Assembly (NCBI RefSeq): GCF_016405855.1
Contig: NZ_JAEFCA010000003.1
Coordinates: 244,253 to 308,252 of the forward strand
DNA length: 64,000 bases
Origin: Flavobacterium sp. IB48
GTDB lineage: Bacteria > Bacteroidota > Bacteroidia > Flavobacteriales > Flavobacteriaceae
Direction of reading: 5' to 3'
In this document: positions 18,256 to 27,386 of the stretch, piece by piece
Layout of the letters: each line of letters starts with the position of its first letter
Numbering within the stretch: the stretch's first letter is position 1
The notes under the pieces: generated by a model
The model's input: the letters and a program-made list of their open reading frames with translations, nothing else
What the model was told of the DNA's origin: nothing
Databases searched by the model: none
Program-made: the position numbers and the translations under genes

Positions 18256-20091
18256 CTAGTCATTCATCGAAATCAAAAACTCTTCGTTATTCTTTGTTTT
18301 CTTGAAACGATCGTTTACGAAGTCCATAGATTCTACTGGATTCATATCTGATAGATATTTACGCATAATCCACATTCTTTGTAAAGTTTTCTCGTCTAAT
18401 AATAAATCGTCGCGACGTGTACTAGATGAAGTAAGATCGATTGCAGGGAAAATACGTTTATTAGCTATCTTACGATCTAATTGTAATTCCATGTTACCAG
18501 TTCCTTTAAATTCTTCGAAGATAACTTCGTCCATTTTAGAACCTGTTTCTGTTAACGCAGTTGCGATGATACTTAAAGAACCGCCATTTTCTACATTTCT
18601 AGCTGCTCCAAAGAAACGTTTTGGTTTTTGCAATGCATTTGCATCAACACCTCCACTTAATACTTTTCCAGATGCTGGCTGAACTGTATTGTATGCTCTT
18701 GCTAAACGTGTAATCGAGTCTAAAAGAATCACAACATCATGACCGCATTCTACTAAACGTTTTGCTTTTTCCAATACGATGTTAGCGATTTTTACGTGTT
18801 CTTGTGGCTCTCTATCAAAAGTTGAAGCGATAACTTCACCACGAACACTTCTTTGCATATCTGTAACCTCCTCTGGACGCTCATCAATAAGAAGAACAAT
18901 CAAATAAACTTCTGGATGGTTAGCAGCAATTGCGTTTGCAATATCTTTAAGAAGCATTGTTTTACCTGTTTTAGGCTGTGCGACGATCATACCACGCTGA
19001 CCTTTACCTATTGGTGAAAACAAATCTATAATTCTTGTTGAAATAGAACTGCCTTTTTCGGCTAGTTTGAATTTTTCTGAAGGAAAAACTGGTGTCAAGT
19101 GTTCGAAAGAAACTCTATCACGAACTACTTGCGGATCGTGACCGTTAATTTTTAATACACGAACCAATGGAAAAAACTTCTCGCCTTCTTTTGGCGGGCG
19201 AACCACTCCTTTTACTGTATCTCCGGTTTTTAAACCAAATAATCTAATTTGTGAAGTTGATAAATAAATATCATCTGGAGAAGCTAAATAATTATAATCT
19301 GATGAACGTAAAAACCCATAACCGTCTGGCATCATTTCTAAAACGCCTTCACTTTCAATAATTCCGTCAAATTCAAAATCCGAATCTCTGAAGTTATTAT
19401 TGTTCTTTTTATTCTTGTGGTTAGGGTTTTGATTATTGTGATTTCCGTTTCCATTGCCATTCCCGTTCTGATTTTGGTTCTGATTCGGGTTTTGATTCTG
19501 GTTCTGGTTCTGATTTTTATTCTGATTCGGATTGATCTTTTTTGCAGGAGCAATTTGTGAAGTTTTTTCAGCTGTTTCGGCTGTTGGCTCAGAAGTAATT
19601 GATTCTGATGGAGCTGTTTCTACAACTTCTTCAGTAGCGGTTACTTCTTTTTCTTTTTTCAGCGCTACTTTCTTCTCATATGCCTGTTTATTGAATTTTC
19701 CACCTTTAGGCTCTTTTTTTGCTATTGGTGTTTTATTCTCCTCTACTGCTTCATCTGCCTTTTCTGCAATTGGCTGAACTGTTTCAGCAGTATCGTTTTT
19801 TTGAACAGTTTCCTCTACTTTATCAAATTCTAAAACAGGAGCATTTTTGGTATTTGCTGCTTTTGTTTTTGCTGGAGCAATTCTAGCGCGTTTTGGTTTT
19901 TCATCTTTGGCTTCAGAAACTACTTCTGCTTGAGGTGCTTGAGCCGGAGCATTAGTGCTCTCTTGGTGTGCTAAAATCTGACTAATTAAAGTCTCTTTTT
20001 TGACACCAGTAATCTTTATTGTTTTAGCTAACTTAGCTATTTCTTGAAGCTCAGCAAGCTTCATTTCTTTTAATGCAGAAATATCAAACAT
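18256..20091 (-). CDS. rho: transcription termination factor Rho with long disordered insert
   Basis: A 611-residue Rho, against about 420 in Escherichia coli. Order: a Rho_N SAP-like helical domain (1-45), a charged Ala/Glu/Lys-rich linker, an Asn/Gln/Gly/Lys-rich tract (about 187-233), the RNA-binding cold-shock-like domain (about 243-315, [15 protein letters not shown]) and the hexameric ATPase with Walker A AQPKTGKT (371-378), Walker B VVILLDS (453-459) and the downstream SGGVDANAL and TGSKMDEVI regions. It terminates transcription by translocating along RNA. Extended Rho proteins are typical of Bacteroidota, and the Bacteroides thetaiotaomicron insert is known to drive condensate formation; the same for this protein is inference. 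A near-consensus -7 element lies on the minus strand at 20195-20202. Confidence 0.97.
   Translation of the reverse strand: MFDISALKEMKLAELQEIAKLAKTIKITGVKKETLISQILAHQESTNAPAQAPQAEVVSEAKDEKPKRARIAPAKTKAANTKNAPVLEFDKVEETVQKNDTAETVQPIAEKADEAVEENKTPIAKKEPKGGKFNKQAYEKKVALKKEKEVTATEEVVETAPSESITSEPTAETAEKTSQIAPAKKINPNQNKNQNQNQNQNPNQNQNQNGNGNGNGNHNNQNPNHKNKKNNNNFRDSDFEFDGIIESEGVLEMMPDGYGFLRSSDYNYLASPDDIYLSTSQIRLFGLKTGDTVKGVVRPPKEGEKFFPLVRVLKINGHDPQVVRDRVSFEHLTPVFPSEKFKLAEKGSSISTRIIDLFSPIGKGQRGMIVAQPKTGKTMLLKDIANAIAANHPEVYLIVLLIDERPEEVTDMQRSVRGEVIASTFDREPQEHVKIANIVLEKAKRLVECGHDVVILLDSITRLARAYNTVQPASGKVLSGGVDANALQKPKRFFGAARNVENGGSLSIIATALTETGSKMDEVIFEEFKGTGNMELQLDRKIANKRIFPAIDLTSSSTRRDDLLLDEKTLQRMWIMRKYLSDMNPVESMDFVNDRFKKTKNNEEFLISMND
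19393..19533 (-). repeat. low-complexity coding repeat inside rho (Asn/Gln tract)
   Basis: This part of rho encodes alternating Asn with Gln, Lys, Pro, Gly or His for about 47 residues, written with a few recurring trinucleotides, so the DNA is an imperfect hexanucleotide-like tandem array. Such arrays can change length by slippage in multiples of three without losing the frame. Confidence 0.8.
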
Positions 20092-20247
20092 GAATGTTCT
20101 ATGAATTTAATTATTTTAAGGAATACTGTAAAAAGAATAGGTAGATAATTAATTTGAATTGACCGCAGTATGAAGTGCTTACGGTATTATGATGCAATAA
20201 TACGAATAAAATTTTATCATACAATAGTATTTTAAAAAAAGAAAATA

Positions 20248-20255
20248 TATTTTTG
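20248..20255 (+). promoter_or_regulatory. -7 promoter element for the DUF4293 gene
   Basis: TATTTTTG matches TAnnTTTG exactly and lies 17 bases before the ATG at 20273. No TTG is seen at the expected -33 position. Confidence 0.5.
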
Positions 20256-20272
20256 TAAAACATTTTTAGATC

Positions 20273-20683
20273 ATGATACAAAGAATTCAAACTGTATATA
20301 TATTTCTAGCTTTTGCAGCAACTGGCATTTTATTGCTTTTTGTTCCGCTTTGGACAACTAGTGCAGGAAAGCCATTCTTTTTTATGCAGGATATGCTTTA
20401 TACTTTTTTACTAGGATTAACAACTATGCTTAGTGTTATCAGTATAATTTCATTTAAAAAGAGACAAAATCAGTTTGTACTAAACAGACTGAACATAATA
20501 TTAAATTTAATTTTATTAGGATTATTTGTATATCGATCACTAAATTTATCTGGAGGGACTGAGGTCTCTGAGAAAGGTATTGGGATGTTCATGCCAATTG
20601 TTGCTATCGTGTTATTAGTTCTAGCTAATAAGGCCATCAAAAAGGATGAGGATCTTGTAAAATCTGTTGATCGTTTGAGGTAA
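20273..20683 (+). CDS. DUF4293 family membrane protein
   Basis: A 136-residue protein with four predicted transmembrane helices (about 7-27, 41-59, 71-90 and 105-122) and short charged loops, starting MIQRIQTVYIFLA, the typical opening of the Bacteroidota-specific DUF4293 family. Function unknown. It is divergent from rho, with a consensus promoter element just upstream and its own terminator, so it is probably monocistronic. Its conserved position next to rho would be worth comparing across relatives. Confidence 0.85.
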   Translation: MIQRIQTVYIFLAFAATGILLLFVPLWTTSAGKPFFFMQDMLYTFLLGLTTMLSVISIISFKKRQNQFVLNRLNIILNLILLGLFVYRSLNLSGGTEVSEKGIGMFMPIVAIVLLVLANKAIKKDEDLVKSVDRLR

Positions 20684-20714
20684 ACCTATAAACTTTAGTT
20701 TATTTTGTGCGAAG

Positions 20715-20746
20715 AAAAACCCGAACTCTGATTCGGGTTTTTTTTT
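20715..20746 (+). terminator. terminator after the DUF4293 gene
   Basis: AAACCCGAA (20717-20725) pairs with TTCGGGTTT (20732-20740) around a 6-base loop, followed by a T run to 20746. Confidence 0.88.
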
Positions 20747-20803
20747 ACCCTATTATATTATAAATCAAACCTGAAGAGCATAATAAAAATGCGTTTTATA
20801 GTA

Positions 20804-20811
20804 TAATTTTG
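20804..20811 (+). promoter_or_regulatory. -7 promoter element for the NarL-type two-component operon
   Basis: TAATTTTG fits TAnnTTTG exactly, 21 bases before the ATG of the response regulator. The -33 region shows no clear TTG. Confidence 0.5.
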
Positions 20812-20832
20812 TGTTTTCAAATTTAGACAATC

Positions 20833-21492
20833 ATGATTCCCAAAATAAGGATTCATCTTGCAGATGATCATCAGGTTCTAATTGATGGACTGTCCAACCT
20901 GCTTCAAACTGTTTCAAACTTTGAAGTGGCAGGAACTTCACTGGACGGCACCACTGTCTATGATGATGTTATAAACGACAAAGCTGATGTTTTGATTCTA
21001 GACATCAGTATGCCTAAAAAAGACGGCATAGAAACATTAAAAGAGTTTAACCAAAAACAACTTCCTTGCAAGGTCATTATTTTATCTAGTTATGATGATC
21101 TTAAAATCATTAAAGAAGTAATGAAACTAGGTGCAAAGGGCTATCTCACCAAGAATTGCGCTGGCGAAAATATCATTGAAGCTGTCGAAGCTGTTTATCA
21201 AGGTCAGGAATATTTTAGCGACGCTGTTAGAGAAAAAATCTTCAACACTTTTAGAGACAACCCAAAACTCAACTCAAACGCGGTTATAGAAAATCCAATC
21301 TTAAGCCCTCGTGAGATTGAAATCATTATTTTGATTGCTTTGGAATATAGTGGAAAAGAAATCAGCGAAAAACTTTTCATCAGCTCCCATACTGTCGAAA
21401 CGCATCGTAAAAACATTATGAAAAAGCTCAACATAAAAAGTACAATAGGTTTGGTAAAATATGCTCTTAAAAACAATTTAATCAATCCTTAA
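20833..21492 (+). CDS. NarL/LuxR-type response regulator
   Basis: A 219-residue regulator: receiver domain (about 4-120) with acidic pair DD11-12, phospho-acceptor Asp57 in ADVLILDISMP and Lys in the late LGAKGYLTK loop, then a LuxR helix-turn-helix (about 153-215: LSPREIEIIILIA, SSHTVETHRKNIMKKLNIKS). The architecture is that of DNA-binding response regulators activated by HisKA_3-type kinases, and such a kinase follows 11 bases downstream. Targets are unknown. Confidence 0.93.
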   Translation: MIPKIRIHLADDHQVLIDGLSNLLQTVSNFEVAGTSLDGTTVYDDVINDKADVLILDISMPKKDGIETLKEFNQKQLPCKVIILSSYDDLKIIKEVMKLGAKGYLTKNCAGENIIEAVEAVYQGQEYFSDAVREKIFNTFRDNPKLNSNAVIENPILSPREIEIIILIALEYSGKEISEKLFISSHTVETHRKNIMKKLNIKSTIGLVKYALKNNLINP

Positions 21493-21503
21493 AAATTGCT
21501 TTT

Positions 21504-22412
21504 ATGTTTCGTTTTAAATTCTTTATATATATTCTTTTTCTTATTGCTTTTGAAGGAAATAGTACCGCACAATCTACTGATACCGTAAAAGTTCCACAAA
21601 CTGAAATTAAGAGTAAAATTGCAAATAATCATTTTAGCAAATCAGAACAACTACGAAACAAAAAAATCGTCAGTTTGTCTATTATACTTACCGTCATCAT
21701 TTTTCTTTTATTTTATTTTTTATATCAAAACAATAAATTAAAGCAGAAGATAAAACGAAAAGACACCAAACAGAAAATCCTTCTCGATATCATTAATTCT
21801 GGTATAGATTCTCAAGAAGTAGAGCGAAAAAAAATTGCTTCTTTTCTGCACGACAATATCAATTCACTTTTGTCTTCCGCAGGATTGCATTTAAATACTT
21901 TTACGGCTCAACATGACATAAAATCGGATGAAATCCAGAAAGCTAAAAACATTTTATCTGAAGTGCACGAATTACTACGAGATATGTCTCACGATCTTGT
22001 TCCGTCGCTTTTGGTTCGTTTTGGATTAATTTATGCTCTAGAAGATTTATGCGAAAAAAATTCAAATTCTGCGATCGAATTTGAGTTTTCAAGTTCCATT
22101 CCAACCAGCAGAAGATATGTTGAAAAGTTCGAAATGAAAATTTATTTTATAGTTAGCGAATTATTTAGCAATATCACCAGACATAGCAACGCTAAAAAAG
22201 CAAAGCTTTCTCTGACTGAAAAAGAAAATCAATTAATTCTATGCATTTACGATGACGGAATTGGTTTTAAAACTCAGAAATTAAAAGAGGTTGAAGGTTT
22301 TGGATTAAACAGGATAAGAGCTCAAATTAAAAAATACAAAGGAACTTTATCTATTGTTTCAAAAGAAAAACAGGGAACCAAAATAAAAATTCAGCTTCCA
22401 TTGCCACATTAA
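21504..22412 (+). CDS. NarL-class sensor histidine kinase with minimal sensor
   Basis: A 302-residue kinase: signal-peptide-like or first membrane helix (about 5-21), a short (~30 residue) external stretch, a transmembrane helix (54-74), a coiled-coil linker, a HisKA_3 dimerisation domain with His116 in IASFLHDNINS and a HATPase domain (about 205-300) with DDGIGFK and GFGLNRIRAQI. The external part is too short for a classic sensory domain, so it may sense within the membrane or depend on a partner. It is co-transcribed with the response regulator and ends directly against the convergent phosphodiesterase gene with no base between the stops. Confidence 0.9.
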   Translation: MFRFKFFIYILFLIAFEGNSTAQSTDTVKVPQTEIKSKIANNHFSKSEQLRNKKIVSLSIILTVIIFLLFYFLYQNNKLKQKIKRKDTKQKILLDIINSGIDSQEVERKKIASFLHDNINSLLSSAGLHLNTFTAQHDIKSDEIQKAKNILSEVHELLRDMSHDLVPSLLVRFGLIYALEDLCEKNSNSAIEFEFSSSIPTSRRYVEKFEMKIYFIVSELFSNITRHSNAKKAKLSLTEKENQLILCIYDDGIGFKTQKLKEVEGFGLNRIRAQIKKYKGTLSIVSKEKQGTKIKIQLPLPH

Positions 22413-22907
22413 TTACTTCGCTCCTATTTCAATAATTTCCAAATCTTTGATTTTATCATCATCGATTACAAATCGCAACATGGTTCTCACTTTATGAAAT
22501 CCGCTTTTTCCAGCAGCGCCGGGATTCATGTGCAGCAAATTATTTTTTTTATCAAACATGACCTTCAGAATATGAGAATGTCCGCAAATAAACAATTTCG
22601 GCGGATTCAGAGCCAATTCTTCCCTAACATTCTGATTGTATTTTCCAGGATAACCTCCAATATGCGTAATCCAGACTGATACATTTTCGCAAGAAAATCT
22701 ATTATTTAACGGAAATTCTAATCTTGCCTGCGCATCGTCAATGTTCCCATAAACTGCTCTTAGAGGTTTTAGCTTTTTTATGGTATCCGTAACTACCAAA
22801 TCTCCAATATCTCCAGCATGCCAAACTTCATCTGCTTGAGCAACATATTTTAAAATGGTATCATCAATATGACTGTGAGTGTCTGAGAGAAGCAGGATTT
22901 TGGTCAT
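22413..22907 (-). CDS. YfcE/MJ0936-type metallophosphoesterase
   Basis: A 164-residue calcineurin-like phosphoesterase. Metal ligands are visible in LLLSDTHSHID (Asp9, His11), WHAGDIGDL (Asp and His of the second block), YGNIDD (the conserved GN[HD] motif), WITHIGGYPGKYN and CGHSHILK. The length fits the small YfcE/MJ0936 group of cytosolic phosphodiesterases, whose natural substrates are uncertain. The gene is transcribed away from the octamer repeat region at 22911-23073. Confidence 0.9.
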   Translation of the reverse strand: MTKILLLSDTHSHIDDTILKYVAQADEVWHAGDIGDLVVTDTIKKLKPLRAVYGNIDDAQARLEFPLNNRFSCENVSVWITHIGGYPGKYNQNVREELALNPPKLFICGHSHILKVMFDKKNNLLHMNPGAAGKSGFHKVRTMLRFVIDDDKIKDLEIIEIGAK

Positions 22908-22910
22908 TTT

Positions 22911-23073
22911 CTAAGGTGCTAAGATTCTAAGATGCTAAGATACTAAGGTTTTTCTTTTTAGTCACTAAGCTAATTTTTGTTTTCGATGTGATTGTTTTAG
23001 CAGAGACATAAAAGCACTATATCCTTACGCAAAAAACTTAGACCCTTAGTATCTTAGAATCTTAGCTTCTTTT
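22911..23073. repeat. inverted pair of CTAAGnnn octamer arrays
   Basis: The left array 22911-22953 is five 8-base units: CTAAGGTG, CTAAGATT, CTAAGATG, CTAAGATA, CTAAGGTT. The right array 23031-23073 is the inverted version with one unit fewer and some divergence. Together they fill the gap between the phosphodiesterase and truA. They are related to 18087-18251 and 61836-61867. The difference in unit number between the arms suggests slippage or unequal recombination. Confidence 0.88.
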
Positions 23074-23119
23074 AAAAAAACCTTTGTACCTTTGCACCTC
23101 AGAACCTCTGTCCCTAAAA

Positions 23120-23854
23120 ATGAGATATTTTATTCAATTCGCTTATAACGGAACACATTATCATGGCTGGCAAATACAGCCAAATGCTTCTTCAGTTCAA
23201 GAAACTTTAAATAAAGCTTTTTCGGTTTTATTAAATGAAACTATCAGCATTATGGGTGCTGGAAGAACAGATACGGGTGTTCATGCCAGCGAAATGTATG
23301 GTCATTTTGACACAGAAAAAACCTTAGATATTCCGGTTTTGACTCATAAACTGAATTCGTATTTACCAAAGGATATTGCTATTTTTGATATTATACCAGT
23401 TCACGATGATGCCCATTGTAGATTTGACGCTACAAAGCGAACTTATGAATATCATATTAATACCTTAAAAAATCCGTTTTTACAGGAATTGAGCTGGTAT
23501 GTTTCGCAAAAACTAGATATCAGTTTAATGAATGAAGCAGCGCAATTATTATTGAAACATACCGATTTTCAATGTTTTTCAAAAGTTAACACTGATGTCA
23601 ACACATTTGATTGCACGGTTTTTGAGGCATATTGGAAACAAGAAAACGGAAAACTGATTTTTACCATTTCGGCAAATCGGTTTTTAAGGAATATGGTTCG
23701 TGCAATTGTAGGCACTTTGATCAATATTGGTTTAAAGAAAATCACTTTAATCGATTTTGAGGATATCATTGCCAGCAAAAGCAGAGAAAAAGCAGGATTT
23801 TCGGTTCCTGCACATGGTTTATATTTAACCAAAATAGATTACGATTATTTATAA
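23120..23854 (+). CDS. truA: tRNA pseudouridine synthase A
   Basis: A 244-residue TruA. The start is taken at ATG 23120, because MRYFIQFAYNGTHYHGWQ is the normal N-terminus; an in-frame TTG at 23084 would add residues encoded by repeat sequence. The catalytic Asp51 lies in GAGRTDTGVHA, followed by KRTYEYHI and the C-terminal FLRNMVRAIVGTLI block. It converts uridines at positions 38-40 of the tRNA anticodon stem-loop to pseudouridine. Length is normal. It is followed by an inverted repeat and the ABC exporter. Confidence 0.96.
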   Translation: MRYFIQFAYNGTHYHGWQIQPNASSVQETLNKAFSVLLNETISIMGAGRTDTGVHASEMYGHFDTEKTLDIPVLTHKLNSYLPKDIAIFDIIPVHDDAHCRFDATKRTYEYHINTLKNPFLQELSWYVSQKLDISLMNEAAQLLLKHTDFQCFSKVNTDVNTFDCTVFEAYWKQENGKLIFTISANRFLRNMVRAIVGTLINIGLKKITLIDFEDIIASKSREKAGFSVPAHGLYLTKIDYDYL

Positions 23855-23855
23855 A

Positions 23856-23942
23856 GCTTTAAGCTTTAGGCAATAGGCTTTAGGCTTATTTCTTGTTGCT
23901 TACTGCTAATAGCTTATGGCTTAAAAGCCTAAAGCTTAAAGC
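23856..23942. repeat. inverted repeat, GCTTTAAGCTTTAGGC family
   Basis: Arms 23856-23871 and 23927-23942 are perfectly complementary over 16 bases. Around them are further partial copies (AGGCTTTAGGCTT, TAGCTTATGGCTT), so it is a decayed tandem and inverted array. It begins one base after the truA stop and ends 12 bases before the ABC transporter start. Confidence 0.8.
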
Positions 23943-23954
23943 ACGAAAAAATAA

Positions 23955-25709
23955 ATGAAAGCAAAAGCATTCGATACAGGATTATTCAAACGAATTTTAA
24001 AATATACTCGTCCTTATAAATGGCGTTATTATGGCGTAATCATATTTGCCATTTCGCTATCTATCTTCGCTGCACTTCGTCCTTATTTACTTAAAGAAAC
24101 TGTCGATGGCTACATCAAAACTCATGACAAAATGGGTTTGCTCCTATATATTATATTAATGGGAGTGGTTTTACTGATGGAAGTTTTTTCGCAGTTTTAC
24201 TTTGTTTATTGGGCCAATTGGCTTGGGCAGGATATTGTAAAAGATATTCGAACCAAACTTTTTCAGCACATTTTGAGTTTCAGAATGAAATATTTCGACT
24301 TGGTTCCAGTTGGACAATTGGTTACACGTGCCGTTTCAGATATTGAGTCGATTGCTCGAATTTTCAGTCAAGGTTTGTTTATGATTATAAGCGATTTGAT
24401 GAAAATGGTTGTTGTCTTGATCTTTATGTTTTACATGAATTGGAAACTGACTTGGATTGTCGTAGTTGCTATGCCAATTTTAGTTTTTATAACTAGAATT
24501 TTCCAACGCAAAATGCAAGTTGCTTTTGAGGAAGTAAGAACCCAGATCGCCAACATGAACTCTTTTGTACAAGAACGTGTAACGGGAATGAAAATCGTTC
24601 AGCTTTTTAACCGTGAAAAAATCGAAGCCGAAAACTTTAAAGACATCAACAACAAACATAGAGTTGCTTGGATTAAGACTATTTTATACAACTCTATCTT
24701 CTTCCCAATTGCCGATATTATTTCATCCATAACTTTAGGTTTGGTTGTAGTTTATGGTGGTTTCCGAATTTTAAACGGAGATCATTTTACAACTTTTGGA
24801 GATTTATTTTCATACACCATGTTTATCGGAATGCTTTTCAATCCGTTAAGACAAATTGCGGATAAATTTAATGAAATGCAGTTAGGAATGATTGCTGCCA
24901 ATCGTGTTTTTGATATTATTGACACACAAGATCATATTCAAGATACGGGAACAATTGAAGCGCCAGTTTTTGATGGAAGAATTGATTTTAAAGACGTTCG
25001 TTTTAGCTACATTCCAGAAGAAGAAGTTATAAAAGGAATTGATTTATCGGTTTCGGCTGGACAGACTATTGCTATTGTAGGTTCTACAGGAGCAGGAAAA
25101 TCTACGATCATTAATTTATTGAATCGTTTTTACGAAATCAATAGCGGAACAATTTGCATTGATGGAGAAAATATAGAAAACTATACTTTGGCTTCTTTAA
25201 GAAAACAAATTGCTGTTGTTTTACAAGACGTCTTTTTGTTTGCCGATACGATTTATAATAATATTACTTTACACAATCCAGAAATTACTCGAGACAAAGT
25301 AATTGATGCAGCGAAGAAAATTGGTGTTCATGATTTTATTATGAACCTGCCAGATAATTATGATTTTGATGTAAAAGAGCGTGGTGTTATGCTTTCGTCT
25401 GGACAGCGCCAGCTTATTGCTTTTTTACGTTCTTATGTGAGTAATCCAAGTATTTTGATTTTAGACGAGGCGACTTCTTCTATCGACACGTATTCTGAAG
25501 AAATGATTCAGCGTGCAACAGAAACGATTACAAAAGGAAGAACTTCGATTATAATAGCACATAGATTAGCAACAATTGTAAATGCAGATAAGATTGTGGT
25601 TATGGATAAGGGATTGATTGTTGAACAAGGAACGCATCAGGAGTTATTGCAAAAAACTGATGGGTACTATAAAAATTTATATGACTCGCAATTTGCTGTG
25701 GCAAACTAG
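23955..25709 (+). CDS. MsbA/MdlB-like ABC exporter, fused permease and ATPase
   Basis: A 584-residue half-transporter: six transmembrane helices in the first ~320 residues and a nucleotide-binding domain in the last ~240, with Walker A GSTGAGKST, Q-loop VVLQDVFLFA, signature LSSGQRQ and Walker B ILILDEATSSID followed by the switch His in IIAHRLAT. It would act as a homodimer or with a partner half-transporter to export lipids, drugs or peptides. It is 16 bases upstream of the LytS-type kinase gene, so read-through is possible, but no functional link is visible. Confidence 0.93.
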   Translation: MKAKAFDTGLFKRILKYTRPYKWRYYGVIIFAISLSIFAALRPYLLKETVDGYIKTHDKMGLLLYIILMGVVLLMEVFSQFYFVYWANWLGQDIVKDIRTKLFQHILSFRMKYFDLVPVGQLVTRAVSDIESIARIFSQGLFMIISDLMKMVVVLIFMFYMNWKLTWIVVVAMPILVFITRIFQRKMQVAFEEVRTQIANMNSFVQERVTGMKIVQLFNREKIEAENFKDINNKHRVAWIKTILYNSIFFPIADIISSITLGLVVVYGGFRILNGDHFTTFGDLFSYTMFIGMLFNPLRQIADKFNEMQLGMIAANRVFDIIDTQDHIQDTGTIEAPVFDGRIDFKDVRFSYIPEEEVIKGIDLSVSAGQTIAIVGSTGAGKSTIINLLNRFYEINSGTICIDGENIENYTLASLRKQIAVVLQDVFLFADTIYNNITLHNPEITRDKVIDAAKKIGVHDFIMNLPDNYDFDVKERGVMLSSGQRQLIAFLRSYVSNPSILILDEATSSIDTYSEEMIQRATETITKGRTSIIIAHRLATIVNADKIVVMDKGLIVEQGTHQELLQKTDGYYKNLYDSQFAVAN

Positions 25710-25725
25710 GTCATAATATTACTTT

Positions 25726-27300
25726 TTGAAATTTAGATTAAAAAATATTACCTCTAGACGGGCATTCTTAATATATGTTACGGTTTCGATTCTGGTTACA
25801 GTTTTGTCCGTTTATATTTTGAGTAACCTTATTACTGATTTGACAGAAAAAGCGAATGATGAAGTATCACTTCGCAGTTTTATGAAGAAGCAGGAATTTA
25901 TGTCACAAGAGTTTTCTAAATTTATGGAACATGAAAACCAAATAAAACATGTTTTAAAAATAAGTACACCAGAAAATCTAGCATCCAACTTACATATTTT
26001 GTCTTCGGTTCAAAATACCAATTCACTGGTTGCCGATAGCTGGTTTCAAATCAATGAAAATAGAATTCAGTTTGGAACAGATTCTATTTCTGATGCCTTA
26101 AAAAAAGAAGTTTCAGATTTCATTCTAAAAAATAAAAATGTAGATTATTTCAGCGCTGTTATTCCGCAAGGAAAAGAATGGGTTTGGAGAATTTATTTCA
26201 AACTTAATTCAAAAAACACAACAGTTCGTTATGGCTACGATATCAACTTAAAAAATCTTCATAATTATATCTCGAATGTAGACAAGTCTAATTCGGCAAC
26301 AAATTATGCCTTTATTTTTGATAAATCTGGAAGATGCATTTATCATCCTGAAATTGCGTTTATAGGAAAAGACATTTACAAAATATCTTCTACCCGATCT
26401 CTTGATACCATTTTTACTAAAAAACAAGATTATGTAAGAAGAATTACAATGTCCGAATATTTAAAACTGGATGTTATTCGTTTTACAAAAAGATTAGATT
26501 TAAAAAACTCGCATTGGTTTATATGTGTCAATGTTCCTAAATTTTCTGTGGATGAAAATGTAGAATTAATCAAAAAATATTCTACTTGGATATACTTGAT
26601 TACAACAGTAATGCTTTTCCTTATTTTCTACTTATTCTTGTATATCAACAGACGCGCGTACCGAGAAAAAGGAATTGCCATAAAAGAGAAAAATAAACTC
26701 TTAGTAGAAAACGAAAAAATAATAAAAGAAAAAGCTCTTATTCAGTTACAACAATTGAAAGAGCAGATAAATCCGCACTTTTTATTTAATTCACTTAATT
26801 CGCTTTATATGCTAATTGGAAGTGATATTAAAGTTGCGCAAAAATTTACCTTAAACTTATCTCGTATTTATCGTTATTTAATTGATCCGCCAGAAACAAA
26901 TATTGTCCCTCTGAAAGACGAATTATTATTTATCGAAAAATATATATTTTTACAGCAGACTCGTTTTAAAGACGAATTATTCTTTTCTATTCAAATAGAA
27001 AGTGAAACTGCTTTAAACAAACACATCCCCTATCTTGCTTTCCAGATTGCGGTCGAAAATGCTATTAAGCATAATGCGGCAACTCAAGAAAGTCCCTTAA
27101 CTACTACAATCCTGATTCAAGAAAATCAGGCAATTATCAGCAACAATCTTCAAAAGAAATTGACTGCTGAACCGAGTACTAAATTTGGGTTAAACTACCT
27201 GAATAGCATTTACAATTATTACTCAAAAACCGATTTTAAAACATCAGAAAAAGACGGCGTTTTTATCTGTATTCTTCCATTAATAAACATTCACTCCTAA
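25726..27300 (+). CDS. LytS-type sensor histidine kinase with Cache-like external domain
   Basis: A 524-residue kinase starting at TTG 25726. An in-frame stop lies 12 bases upstream and the next Met is about 48 codons in, beyond the first membrane helix, so TTG is the only start that keeps the topology. Helices at about 13-34 and 284-305 enclose a ~250-residue extracytoplasmic region with Cache/PDC features (YAFIFDKSGRCIYHPE, FIGKDI). The cytoplasmic part has a coiled coil, then the His_kinase motif INPHFLFNSLNSLYML with His351 and a reduced HATPase domain. It probably pairs with the LytTR regulator at 34818, separated from it by a protease and a SusCD pair. Confidence 0.9.
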   Translation: MKFRLKNITSRRAFLIYVTVSILVTVLSVYILSNLITDLTEKANDEVSLRSFMKKQEFMSQEFSKFMEHENQIKHVLKISTPENLASNLHILSSVQNTNSLVADSWFQINENRIQFGTDSISDALKKEVSDFILKNKNVDYFSAVIPQGKEWVWRIYFKLNSKNTTVRYGYDINLKNLHNYISNVDKSNSATNYAFIFDKSGRCIYHPEIAFIGKDIYKISSTRSLDTIFTKKQDYVRRITMSEYLKLDVIRFTKRLDLKNSHWFICVNVPKFSVDENVELIKKYSTWIYLITTVMLFLIFYLFLYINRRAYREKGIAIKEKNKLLVENEKIIKEKALIQLQQLKEQINPHFLFNSLNSLYMLIGSDIKVAQKFTLNLSRIYRYLIDPPETNIVPLKDELLFIEKYIFLQQTRFKDELFFSIQIESETALNKHIPYLAFQIAVENAIKHNAATQESPLTTTILIQENQAIISNNLQKKLTAEPSTKFGLNYLNSIYNYYSKTDFKTSEKDGVFICILPLINIHS

Positions 27301-27321
27301 AAAAAAGCCACTCACTCCTTT

Positions 27322-27356
27322 TTGTTTTTTTTCTGAACTAAAATAAAATAGTTTCG
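27322..27356 (+). promoter_or_regulatory. possible promoter for the protease-SusCD operon
   Basis: TAGTTTCG (27349-27356) matches TAnnTTTG at five of its six fixed bases, with TTG at 27322-27324, spacing 24, slightly long. It lies in the 86-base gap before the metalloprotease ATG. The TTTG to TTCG variant recurs before other genes here. Confidence 0.4.
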
Positions 27357-27386
27357 GATCGAAAATTAACCTAAACTTAACATCTG

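Noticed and set aside
19338..19553. Minus-strand frame rich in Arg, Ile and Thr
   Set aside because: It is an alternative frame of the rho Asn/Gln tract; the low-complexity DNA explains both its length and its composition.
18087..23073. CRISPR array from the regularly spaced CTAAGnnn units
   Set aside because: The units are 8 bases and contiguous, with no spacers and no cas genes; they are tandem octamers.
23084..23119. N-terminal extension of truA from a TTG codon
   Set aside because: The extra residues come from the repeat flank and are absent from the normal TruA start MRYFIQFAYNG.
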